Source: Welwitschia mirabilis (Eukaryota; Gnetophyta; Gnetopsida; Welwitschiales). From it: a stretch of DNA of 35,974 nucleotides. The position numbers and the translations under genes were made by a program. Below the pieces are notes generated by a model. It worked only from the letters and a program-made list of their open reading frames with translations, was not told the DNA's origin and did not search any database. The stretch spans positions 62,296,120-62,332,093 of the forward strand of contig JBOZIK010000001.1 of the NCBI GenBank assembly GCA_051453625.1. Reading direction: 5' to 3'. Of this stretch, positions 22,671-32,909 are shown in pieces. Every line of letters starts with the position of its first letter. Within the stretch, counting starts at the first letter, position 1.

Positions 22671-22915
22671 CTTGCGAGGAGACTCTCACTTATTATAAGA
22701 TTAGTGATGCACCAAAACACCACTATTTCTTGCAGGTCAAGAATATCTAGAGGTATGAGTAAAAGCTACTCTTTGTGTGTGAACATATGCATGTTGGGAT
22801 ACCATGTTATCTCAATAAGGTGTATTATCTTTATGCATTTTTATTTTATTATAGGTTTAAATTTTTATTTAGTAGAAATCATTCAAACCTCTCCTTTGAG
22901 TTCAATCGATTCTCA
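22671..22915 (+). repeat. R3 5' LTR, segment 3
   Basis: CTTGCGAGGAGACTC through TTCAATCGATTCTCA continues the LTR exactly after element T and ends in CA two bases before the primer site. It matches about 30837-31083 of the 3' LTR. Confidence 0.88.
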
Positions 22916-22917
22916 AG

Positions 22918-22935
22918 TAGTATCAGAGTAGGTAC
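22918..22935 (+). other. primer binding site of R3
   Basis: TAGTATCAGAGTAGGTAC lies two bases after the LTR. It is a tRNA-iMet type site in which the first TGG is TAG. Confidence 0.8.
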
Positions 22936-22967
22936 TCAAGAAAAGAAGTAACTTCCTTAAGTGAATA

Positions 22968-25346
22968 ATGGAAGAGGTACCATCTGCTAGAACTCCGCTC
23001 TTTGATGGGATAAACTATGCCTATTAGAAGATGAGGATGCAGGTGTACTTACAATATTTTGAGTTTTAGATACGGCAGAGCATAAAAGAAGGATGCTCAG
23101 ATCCTATTGAAAATGTCACAAATGCTACAACTAATACTATTACTCAGATCAAGAAAATAAAAGACTAGACAGGTGAAGAAAAAGTTTCCTTCATGTATGA
23201 TTCTAAAGCTAAGAATGCACTTTATTCTGATTTACCTATAAAAGAGTTTAATAGAATTGTAGGTTATAAGACAGTGCAAAAAAATTTAGAATGTTCTAGT
23301 TGGAACATACAAAGGCACATCTATTATGAAATAATCTAAGCTTATAGTTTAGACAAATCAATTTGATAATCTTAAAATGAACCATAGAGAAAGGGTTCAT
23401 GAGAACTTTACTAGAATTTCAAATTTGTAAATTCAATACATGACATTAAAGAAGATCTTCCAAAAGCAAAGGTAATTCAAAAGGTTGTTAGATCACTAAC
23501 ACCTAAGTATAGGCCNNNNNNNNNNNNNNNNNNNNNNNNNNNNNNNNNNNNNNNNNNNNNNNNNNNNNNNNNNNNNNNNNNNNNNNNNNNNNNNNNNNNN
23601 NNNNNNNNNNNNNNNTATAAGACAGTGCAAAAAAATTTAGAATGTTCTAGTTGGAACATACAAAGGCACATCTATTATAAAATAATCTAAGCTTATAGTT
23701 TAGACAAATTAATTTGATAATCTTAAAATGAATCATAGAGAAAGGGTTCATGAGAACTTTACCAGAATTTCAAATTTGTAAATGCAATACATGACATTAA
23801 AGAAGATCTTCCAAAAGCAAAGGTAATTCAAAAGGTTGTTAGATCACTAACGCCTAAGTATAGGCCAAATATCATAGGTATACAAGAATTTAGAAGTTTT
23901 AATACAATAAATATAGAAGAGCTATAGAATGCTCTTATAGTATATGAAATGAATCTCATTCAAGATAGAGCTTTCAAAGAAAAACCTATTGCACTTAAGG
24001 CAAGTCAAATCACAAATCAGAGATAAAAAAAAAGGTAAAAGAAGAAGAGGAATAATATAACTCTAATGATGAAAATNNNNNNNNNNNNNNNNNNNNNNNN
24101 NNNNNNNNNNNNNNNNNNNNNNNNNNNNNNNNNNNNNNNNNNNNNNNNNNNNNNNNNNNNNNNNNNNNNNNNNNNNNNNNNNNNNNNNNNNNNNCTTCAA
24201 ATAATGCTTTTTTTCCTAATATTTCAAAAATAAAATGCTAGGTATGTGGAGTATGAGATCATATAGCATCGGAATGTCCTAGTACTGATGGGTTGCGAGA
24301 TAAAGAGTAAAAGAAAGAGCTAAAGAAAAATAAATCATTCTTTATAAGATGGGATGATGAAGAAAAAGAAACTGAAGAAGAAACATCCAATAATAGGAAT
24401 GCACATCCATCATACATGGCCATTGCACTTCTTCAAGAAGAATATGATGAGATTGAAGAATAGTATGCTTTAGATAGCAAAGATGATTAAAATATGAGTA
24501 TTGAAGAAAAGTATATTGCAATTTCTAAAAAAATTTATTAATTTATAAAATTATNNNNNNNNNNNNNNNNNNNNNNNNNNNNNNNNNNNNNNNNNNNNNN
24601 NNNNNNNNNNNNNNNNNNNNNNNNNNNNNNNNNNNNNNNNNNNNNNNNNNNNNNNNNNNNNNNNNNNNNNNNNNNNNNNNNNNNNNNNNNNNNNNNNNNN
24701 NNNNNNNNNNNNAAGAAAATCATTGAAAGATTTACATAAGGCAAAGAAAATTTAAATATCATGCTTGGAAAAAGAAGAACTCCAAATGACAAGAGTGGAT
24801 TAGGACACAATGAAGGGACAACTGGTACTCTAATCCCTTTCTTTGAAAGGTGGAATTATAAACCAATGTATAAGCATTTGGAATATATAAATAACATCAT
24901 TTTCTACTATTATCAAAATAAAGGTCACTATTAGCATAATTATCTAGTAAAATTTAAAAATAGTATTACACTAACAATGTAAAAACGCATGGCAGATTGG
25001 TACATCATTTTGTGCAGATAGATAAGGAAAGTTTGAATATCAAAATCTAAATCAGACCTTAAGATCAAGAAGAAGAATACTTAGCATGTTGCTAATGGGT
25101 ATTCAAGGCANNNNNNNNNNNNNNNNNNNNNNNNNNNNNNNNNNNNNNNNNNNNNNNNNNNNNNNNNNNNNNNNNNNNNNNNNNNNNNNNNNNNNNNNNN
25201 NNNNNNNNNNAAGGCACAAAAATGATATTACAACTCAATGCAATAATGATCTATTTAGTAATAAGACTACAAATCTTAACGCACTAAAGAGTACACTAAA
25301 TTATACAAGAAATTGGAGATTGGTCATTACCCAATTAGGTAGGTAA
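22968..25346 (+). pseudogene. copia-type gag of element R3 with two zinc knuckles
   Basis: ATG at 22968 is the only gag start kept in the R family. The N-terminal DUF4219/UBN2 region reads PLFDGINYAY, KMRMQVYLQ, then ITQIKKIKD and YDSKAKNALY. Positions 23265-23515 are falsely duplicated after a 100-N gap. Zinc knuckle 1 (24232-24275) keeps C, C, H and C of the CX2CX4HX4C pattern, with stops between. A charged segment follows across a 158-N gap. Zinc knuckle 2 (24905-24943) has the same spacing but Tyr at all three Cys positions. The frame ends in TAA at 25344-25346, overlapping a GTAGGT splice-like donor. No protease or polymerase follows. Many stops make it inactive. Confidence 0.85.
23265..23866 (+). 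repeat. false duplication around a 100-N gap (23516-23615)
   Basis: 23265-23515 and 23616-23866 are 251-bp copies with about six mismatches, each ending at or starting from the gap. The other R gags have one copy. It is either overlapping contig ends from two haplotypes or from two near-identical copies. Confidence 0.85.
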
Positions 25347-25934
25347 TTAGGTACATCTTTAATTTATTAACTTCACATTGTATTTATCTTATGAGTTGAA
25401 ATTGCAAATTAGATGTAGTTGGTACAAAGAAAGTTAGAATTTATATGTGTAATTTATATCATTTTTGAAGTATTATTATGTATATAATAGTATTAGATCT
25501 TATCAAAAAAAAAAAATAAAACTTTCATTATAGATGTCTTTAGTTTTGTATACGTCTCTTATAAAGACATCTTAATATTTGCAAACATCTTGAAAGCAGA
25601 CATCTTAAGTTTGGTGGACATCTTAAAAGAAAAGGTACATTATTTTATATATTCAAATTAGACATCTTAATTTTTATAGATGTCTTAGAAGTAAGAAAAC
25701 ATATTAAAAACTTTTTAATAGGAGACATTTTGAGATTTGTAAATGTCTAATTTTTGTATTTTAGAAGTCTTCCAATTTGTAAACATCTTGATTGTACTAT
25801 TGCAGAAATAAAAACATGCTAATAGCTAGGGTTTTAACCATTTTTAGTAGGAAAAGGGACCACTATATTTTATCTTCAATTCCCCACTCAACACCTATCT
25901 CTCTCGAGTGATTTTTTAGGCTTTATTTTCTTAG
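25339..25934 (+). other. putative intron of R3 between gag and second ORF, with motif array
   Basis: AG|GTAGGT at 25337-25344 and TTTATTTTCTTAG ending at 25934 resemble plant splice sites and match R2. The join would keep one frame from gag into the second ORF. About a dozen motifs lie inside (25532-25789): AGATGTCTT, ACGTCTCTT, AAGACATCTT, AGACATCTT, GGACATCTT, AAACATCTT and others, mostly 12-25 bp apart. It could also be a promoter region for the second ORF. Confidence 0.45.
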
Positions 25935-27763
25935 GTGTCTCTGGCAAGATGTCTTGGATCATTGAAACATCTCAAAGCAAGCAAGAACAAGGTTTTCTCT
26001 TGAAATAAGTGCTTTTTTTAATAGTTTCTTGTAGTTAATATCTTATTTTATTTTGAAAAAATGATAATAAGAAAGGCAGTATAAACCTCTAGAGGAAAAA
26101 AAACAAGCCTTAGAACATCAGAGATCGTAATATGAACCTCAGTTCTATCACAAAGCAATAGAAAGAAGATTTAAAGCACGATCAATAAATTCCATTATTA
26201 TAGAGAGAACTCTTGGTTTTCATAAGAGGAGCAAAGACCAGCTTATGATTTACTTCATTTAGCTATATTTGCAAATAATTGTATAGCTTATTTAGCTCCT
26301 TCCAGATCCAATGGTGAGAGAATTCTATTCTAACATTCATGAGATTAATGACAGCATGGATGCCTTTTAAACATAGGTTAGAGATCCTGATTTGCACATT
26401 ATTTTAAGTTTTATAAATTCATTACTTAGCATACATGATATGAATGTTCCTTAGATTTACACTCATTCCTTTAAAGAAATATTTAGTTCTAGAGTTTTCA
26501 GTGTATTTCAATGCAGTATGAGCAATGTTCTTTTTGGGCATAGTAGAATGAACTTTTGAGAACATTGGGAGAAATAATGTGATACCAAATGCCTCAATCC
26601 TTAGTTTGGTAACTTTCTACAACATTTTAGTTAGAGGGGATAGATATAGTTATTACAAACCCATGTAGACTTTCATTGTATATTGTTTACTTACCAGTTT
26701 ACAAATAGATTTGAAATTTTTTCTATGCATGGATATCATCTCATTGGTTTACAAGAGGGAGACCTTTGGTTACACTTTTCTTATTGTCTTAATTATTAGT
26801 AGTGTAGACATTTGAGTGCCACATGTTAACCTTATATATCAAAAGAAACTATTAGTGAAATTTAGTGAAAAATAAAGAGTACTAGTGCCACCAGGTAAAG
26901 GCATAAGCAAGAGGACATCATAGTTTCAGAGATCATTTTTCACTACTACTCATAACTCTTCATCAGTGAAAAAGGGATTAAAGTCCATTGTAAAAAATGT
27001 AGGTAAAATTAAAAGAAATCTTTTAAAACTTAATAAATATAGATTCATTGCAAGAGAAGGCAAGGCATCGGTAGAGATTTGGAAATCCATGAGGACTCTT
27101 ACATGGTCAAACTTAAAAGAAGAATAAGAAGAAGAGGAAGTAGGACTTCAACTCCATTTGGGATAGGTTATGACTCAGGCAAGATAGTAAACAGTGAATC
27201 CTTAAAGGAGTCTTTTGAAGATGAGACACAGGCTCAAGGAAGGTACTACACTCCCATAGAGACACATGTGTAGGGGAAGCAATAGGCTTTATATCCTTCA
27301 CAGTAGAGGATAGCATAGCAAGAAATAAAGTCTAAGAGCTCAAATGCATTGTCTATTATCTTTCATCATCCTTATTGCAAGATTTCATTCTTTCATCCAA
27401 CATAACCACCATTACCACCACATGCACCTTCTCCACCTCTAGTGCATCGACCATAATCACTACCTTTCCATATAAAACAAATATATGTAGACCCAATTTC
27501 ATCTGTGCTCATCCTTTGTAGATACTGCCACCGTCAATTTCTTTGGGACTTCCATCACTTCTTAAACATATTAATGTATGAGAAAATAGGCCTTTGAGAG
27601 CCTTTATGAGACATTATAACACTCCTCTAGGAAGAGGCATACTCCACCTCCTACATCCTCATCATCATATACATAGCAAACCTCTACCACCTATGACAAC
27701 AATGACAGTGATGAAGAAAATTAATGTGAGCATTACATGAGTGATTTAGTTCTTAATTACTAG
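25935..27763 (+). pseudogene. R3 second ORF: plant transposon protein-like, with proline-rich acidic tail
   Basis: The frame runs from the putative splice acceptor through an ATG at 25949, but R2 has ACA at that codon, so the ATG may not be the true start. The conserved core includes ERTLGFHKRSKD, PDPMVREFYSNIHEIND and FINSLLSIHDMNVP (about 26200-26450), then TFIVYCLLTSLQIDL and MDIISLVYKRETF (about 26670-26760). This order resembles the 'putative plant transposon protein' domain as I remember it. A basic segment and the frame at 27079-27273 follow, then a Pro/His-rich stretch (27400-27480) and an acidic end closed by TAG at 27761-27763. Frameshifts and stops are frequent. Function is unknown. 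Confidence 0.65.
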
Positions 27764-28207
27764 AGCTTTTTTTTCATATCCAAAAATGGGGATAAGTATA
27801 TGGCAAATCATTGATAGATTAGTTGGGTATTATAGCCTTCAATTTGAGGATACTCTATTAGGCTTAGAGATATTAATTATGAGATTTTGAATTAGATCTA
27901 TGAGTGTCATCAATGTTATTAATGATCCCTCTTTGATGTTTTAACACACATCCTTATTATCTGATATCTCCTATCATCCAACTTACTAACACATGTTTTA
28001 TGTCTGGTACATTTCTCATTTTAATATTATTCTTTTATTGGTACATCTTTAATATGTTTACTTTCATCATTTATTGATTCAAATGATTTTTCACATTTTC
28101 TGTACTATCTTTCTCTAATGCTTATTACCTTATGAGATTTTGATTTGAATCCGTGAGTGTCGTAAATGTTTTTAATGATTCCTCTTTGATATTTTGATAT
28201 ACATATT

Positions 28208-28307
28208 NNNNNNNNNNNNNNNNNNNNNNNNNNNNNNNNNNNNNNNNNNNNNNNNNNNNNNNNNNNNNNNNNNNNNNNNNNNNNNNNNNNNNNNNNNNNN
28301 NNNNNNN
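28208..28307. other. 100-N gap with repeated 13-bp flank in the R3 3' untranslated region
   Basis: TGATATACATATT ends the left flank (28195-28207) and starts the right flank (28308-28320 or a few bases earlier). The surrounding 27764-28877 is non-coding and alignable to 9662-8923 of R2. Confidence 0.7.
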
Positions 28308-28877
28308 TGATATACATATTTATTATATGATATCTCCTATCATCTAGCTTGTTAATATATGTTTTATGTCTAGCACATTTCGCATTTTAATATTATGCTT
28401 TCATTGGTACATCTTTAATATTCTTTACTTTGATATTTATTAATTCCAATGCTTCTTCACATTTTCTATACTATCTTACTATAATGCTTATTGTGTATCA
28501 TTTTCATGAGCACATTCTTTATGATATAGTATTGGCACACAGTTTAATTTCATGCGCTAATATATGGCACATTATCATTAGTATATTTCAATTAAGAGAT
28601 TATCAAATGTTTATGTGCTTTACTTTTTACATATATTTGTGAATAAAAAATGAAATGATTTATCATCTATTTTTTGTGAATTTAGCAAGTTGCTCAAATG
28701 ATTCTTAGATATGTATTATTTTGGTTTTTCAAGTGGTATATTATTTATTTTGAAATAGCTTATATCATAATTATTGTAACTAGTAATTATGTGCATTTTC
28801 TATGAAATATGTATATCTAATTTCAATTAATTAAATGAGATTGCACTAACAAAATTTGCCAAGTTTTGGACATTATT

Positions 28878-28890
28878 AAAAAAGGAAAGA
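28878..28890 (+). other. polypurine tract of R3
   Basis: AAAAAAGGAAAGA ends one base before the 3' LTR start TATTAG. The upstream AAGTTTTGGACATTATT is shared with R2. Confidence 0.78.
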
Positions 28891-29060
28891 TTATTAGTAA
28901 ATTTAGTTTTGATGGTTTAACTTGTCAAATATTTTGTATCATTATGTAGAAAGGTCATTATAAGAACATCGGACCTTGATAGATACTAGAAATTAATGAA
29001 TCTTCAAAGATAACATCTCACAAAAAGAATTAGAAGCTAAACTATAAAATCAATTATTTA

Positions 29061-29435
29061 AAGAAATCTTTGAAATTAAAGATGTCTTAAATAAAGATGT
29101 CTTGAAAGTTAAAGACATCTTGTATTTATTGAAGTTTAAATCATAAGATAAAAGATGACTAAGCTAAAATTTGAACCTGACATAGATTAAGACATCTACA
29201 TAATTGAATATGTCTATACTAGGCCAAAACAAGTAATAGATTCAACTTGGTCTTTAATTAATATCTTACATTTCAGGTGAACTATCAACTTTTATGTTAT
29301 AGATTCATGATCATGGAGGCCTAAGAAATCTACAAATAAAATTTCATTAAAATCTAGATGAGTTGATTAAAGAGTCTATAAGAGTCTATAAGGTAAAGAC
29401 GTATGATTGTTAGTAGATGTCTATAAAAGTAAAGA
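29061..29435. repeat. AAGACGTCTT-type motif array in the R3 3' LTR
   Basis: AAGATGTCTT (29079 and about 29094), AAAGACATCTT (about 29111), AAGACATCTA (29189), AAGACGTATG (29396) and AGATGTCTA (about 29415) recur in both orientations. Confidence 0.7.
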
Positions 29436-29842
29436 CATCTCGTACCAAATTTAATTTCAATTAAAATTGAAGTTATACATCTAACATCTAGATGTTTCCT
29501 ATTCATTTGTGGCAGTTACAAAATCAAATGGCTACCTTTCAAGCTCAAAGGCTAGATCTTCTTTAACCATATAAAGCATCAACATCATAAAGTAAGAAAT
29601 AAATTTTTAATACTTCACTGAATCAAACAAATGTATATATCTTCAAATACATAAGTGAAGGAAACCTCTCATAAATAAATTAAAGGATTCATTAGCAAGG
29701 AGCTAGCATTACTAACATCATGCTCTCTTGGATTTTCATTACTATCACTCTTCATTCACACTCATGTCAACTACAACAACATCAAGGAGATTAAAATCTT
29801 TATCAAAGTAATATCATCAGGCTAGTTTTTGTATGGTATTTT

Positions 29843-30680
29843 NNNNNNNNNNNNNNNNNNNNNNNNNNNNNNNNNNNNNNNNNNNNNNNNNNNNNNNNNN
29901 NNNNNNNNNNNNNNNNNNNNNNNNNNNNNNNNNNNNNNNNNNNNNNNNNNNNNNNNNNNNNNNNNNNNNNNNNNNNNNNNNNNNNNNNNNNNNNNNNNNN
30001 NNNNNNNNNNNNNNNNNNNNNNNNNNNNNNNNNNNNNNNNNNNNNNNNNNNNNNNNNNNNNNNNNNNNNNNNNNNNNNNNNNNNNNNNNNNNNNNNNNNN
30101 NNNNNNNNNNNNNNNNNNNNNNNNNNNNNNNNNNNNNNNNNNNNNNNNNNNNNNNNNNNNNNNNNNNNNNNNNNNNNNNNNNNNNNNNNNNNNNNNNNNN
30201 NNNNNNNNNNNNNNNNNNNNNNNNNNNNNNNNNNNNNNNNNNNNNNNNNNNNNNNNNNNNNNNNNNNNNNNNNNNNNNNNNNNNNNNNNNNNNNNNNNNN
30301 NNNNNNNNNNNNNNNNNNNNNNNNNNNNNNNNNNNNNNNNNNNNNNNNNNNNNNNNNNNNNNNNNNNNNNNNNNNNNNNNNNNNNNNNNNNNNNNNNNNN
30401 NNNNNNNNNNNNNNNNNNNNNNNNNNNNNNNNNNNNNNNNNNNNNNNNNNNNNNNNNNNNNNNNNNNNNNNNNNNNNNNNNNNNNNNNNNNNNNNNNNNN
30501 NNNNNNNNNNNNNNNNNNNNNNNNNNNNNNNNNNNNNNNNNNNNNNNNNNNNNNNNNNNNNNNNNNNNNNNNNNNNNNNNNNNNNNNNNNNNNNNNNNNN
30601 NNNNNNNNNNNNNNNNNNNNNNNNNNNNNNNNNNNNNNNNNNNNNNNNNNNNNNNNNNNNNNNNNNNNNNNNNNNNNNNN
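29843..30680. other. assembly gap of 838 N inside the R3 3' LTR
   Basis: The flanks match 5' LTR positions near 15984 and 16085, only about 100-110 bp apart. The gap is oversized, or hides an insertion of about 730 bp. Confidence 0.75.
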
Positions 30681-31083
30681 TTTAGATACTTGTTTGATGT
30701 AAGATCATTAGTGGGCTATAAAATCATTATTCCCTTGAGAGGGAGAGAGTGTTATCTTGTAAGGATACTTTCACTATTATAAAGGTTTACGGTGCACCTA
30801 TGAAAACCACTTTTCTATTAGGAAGGAGAGAGTGCTATCTTGCAAGGAGACTCCCACTTATTATAAGGTTGGTGGCATGCTAGAAGACCATTATTTCTTA
30901 TAGGTTAAAAATATCTAGAGATGTGATTAGAAGCTATCCTCGGTGTGTAAACATATCCAGATTAGGAAATCACATTATCTCAGTAAGGTGTACTATCTTT
31001 ATGCACTTTCATTCTATTATAGGTTTAAATTTTTATTTGATGTAACTCATTCACCCCTTCCCTCTAAGTTCAACTGATCCTCA

Positions 31084-31533
31084 TTTTTTTCAACTATTAA
31101 ATAATAGTTAAATAATGTCATTAAAAAATAGATAAATGAAAAAAGAAATAGATAATAATTGATAGCTAAACCTGTAAAAAAGAAAAATGAAAAACCACTT
31201 TTCTGTACTCTTGACATGCTATCATTCATTGATTCATATGTTACCTATAGTTGTGATTCAAATAAAGCTTGGAATGAATCTTTTAAGGACATGTATCAGA
31301 AAACAAAGTAATTGCTACACTATGAGAACAAAATCATGCTTAAACTAGTTGATAAACTTGTACTACTAATAATGTACTAATTAATAGTATTGCAAATGAA
31401 ATTTCAAACAAAAACAAAAATGTAGCAACTAGTTTTGAAAAATTCCATAGTGTGATTTTTCTATAGATGCTTAAAAAGAAAACCTAAATTACTTAACTAA
31501 TTCAATAAGATTAAAAGAAATCAACAATATGAA
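31084..31533. other. unassigned AT-rich stretch
   Basis: This lies between the R3 end and the G2 LTR. I see only short stop-limited frames, no RNA gene and no recognisable repeat end besides the possible TTTTT target duplication at 31084-31088. Confidence 0.5.
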
Positions 31534-31888
31534 TGTTGTGGTGTGTATTTGTGAAAACTTTTACATTCAAACAGATCCTGTCATTTATAACCAAAATAGA
31601 TATCTTACACAATACAACACACTAGTATGATTGGGAGTAGACCCAAAATGTCGTATCTCATTGAAGTCGATAAGTATGAGACTCAGGTTGCTTTAAAAAA
31701 TAATACTAGGAACCAAAAATAAAGAATAATGCAAAGAAATAAAGATATAATGCAAGATGCAAGATGCAATCTAAACTAACATGCAATGCAAAAATAATCG
31801 TAACCCTACTTGCTTTCAGCCTTAATAAAGGCTACCCTTAATAATCTATATCACCCAAGAAATTGTCACTAACTCAAGGGCAACATAG
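31534..31888 (-). repeat. partial 3' LTR of G2
   Basis: It starts TGTTGTGGTG on the plus strand and matches 32913-33267 nearly base for base in layout, including CCCTACTTGCTTTCAGCC and TATATCACCCAAGAAATTGTC. It breaks off at the 100-N gap. Confidence 0.85.
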
Positions 31889-31988
31889 NNNNNNNNNNNN
31901 NNNNNNNNNNNNNNNNNNNNNNNNNNNNNNNNNNNNNNNNNNNNNNNNNNNNNNNNNNNNNNNNNNNNNNNNNNNNNNNNNNNNNNNN

Positions 31989-32431
31989 TAGACTTGATCC
32001 TCCATTTTTAGGCTTTTATGGGGTAAATTTTTTAGCCAAAGTTTTGTCCTACCTTTTAATGTCATTGGAAAGATTACCATATATGTTCTATCTATTATTT
32101 TTTCCTTTCTTCTTCTTGAGGTAAGGATAAGTTGTTCAATGTTTCTAATATGTTGAATGAAATCCTCATCATCTTCTCTACTAAAAGTTGGGCACGCATG
32201 TAAATTTTTAAGCTCTATATCATCCCTTAGTAGTAGGTTAAACAATGTTTAAATTTCTTTATTTTTATTAGCTAATAATTCTCTAAGGGCGAGGTTAGTA
32301 GAAGATCCTACTACTTGTTTTTGTTTACGGGAAGCACTTGACATTGTAGGTTGGTTCTCTTCTTCTATAGGTTTTTCATTAAGAAAATTAGATTCAGAAA
32401 AAAATAAATTTAGAAGGAGAATTAAATGCAC
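31989..32431 (-). pseudogene. G2 gag (Tat-like gypsy), N-terminal part
   Basis: Minus-strand translation from 32431 gives an N-terminus with MSSASRKQKQVVGSS and LRELLANKNKEI, then a stop. A second frame (32245-31989) gives DDEDFIQHIRNIEQ and FPMTLKGRTKLWLKNLP, the conserved core of the retrotransposon gag domain as found in plant Tat-lineage elements. So one frameshift and stop separate the two parts. The domain is cut by the gap at 31889-31988 and nothing downstream (knuckle, protease, polymerase) is present. In its family this protein forms the particle. The family call rests on the FP-TLKG-W pattern and the tRNA-Asp-type primer site. Confidence 0.75.
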
Positions 32432-32891
32432 TTAAAAATTGTTCTTTTGACTCTTTTTTAATGTTTCACAAGTCCTTCTTTGAGGTTTCATTTTATTAGC
32501 TTCTTTTCTCTAAGCTATTTCTTCTCTAAGTTAACCATATCACAACATTCTACAATTAGAAAACAATAGAAAATAGATCAAAATATAACAAACCTTTATT
32601 CTATCGGTCATCTAGATGATTGAGGGAATGATGCACATAGAAAAATAGAAAAGTAGAAATAGAACCAAAACTTAAAATAGAAAGCAGAAGACGTCTGTCA
32701 TCTGCCTAGTCATTTAGACATCACAAAAGATGACAAAACTAATTTATTATAGAGAAAATCAAAATTCAACAAACCAAAACTAAAACAAAGGACACAGAAA
32801 ACCTAAAGCTCCTAATAAAATACAACATCATACATACAAAGGTCGATATACTTATCTGAATGACAACAACCTTTGTACTCCTCGATAGCCT
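32432..32891 (-). other. G2 untranslated leader
   Basis: This sequence lies between primer site and gag, with no long frame. It contains GTCATCTAGATGA (about 32606) and GTCTGTCATCTGCC (about 32692), relatives of the hairpin motifs in the LTR. Confidence 0.55.
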
Positions 32892-32909
32892 TCCCTAGAA
32901 ATGACACCA
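32892..32909 (-). other. primer binding site of G2 (tRNA-Asp type, CpG-decayed)
   Basis: The minus strand reads TGGTGTCATTTCTAGGGA three bases inside the LTR. Its differences from the complement of the plant tRNA-Asp 3' end, the usual primer of Tat and Athila elements, are mainly transitions at CpG sites. Confidence 0.72.

Larger units (their letters stand above)
6603..31083 (+). mobile_element. R3: plus-strand gag + second-ORF LTR element, 5' LTR split by two nested insertions
   Basis: The 5' LTR is in three pieces (6603-7368, 15795-16243, 22671-22915), interrupted by R2 and T. Then follow the primer site (22918), gag (22968-25346), a putative intron, a second ORF (25935-27763), a polypurine tract (28878-28890) and the 3' LTR (28892-31083). 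Both LTR starts read TATTGG or TATTAG, a decayed TG. Candidate 5-bp target duplications are CTTTC (6598-6602) and TTTTT (31084-31088), differing by two C-to-T changes. Removing the insertions leaves an element of roughly 9.6 kb including gaps. No polymerase genes are seen between gag and the second ORF. Confidence 0.8.
28892..31083 (+). repeat. R3 3' LTR
   Basis: It begins TATTAGTAAATTTAG after the polypurine tract and ends TTCAACTGATCCTCA. It is uninterrupted except for an 838-N gap (29843-30680) and serves as the reference that proves the split of the 5' LTR. The 5' LTR suggests only about 110 bp should be missing. Confidence 0.85.
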
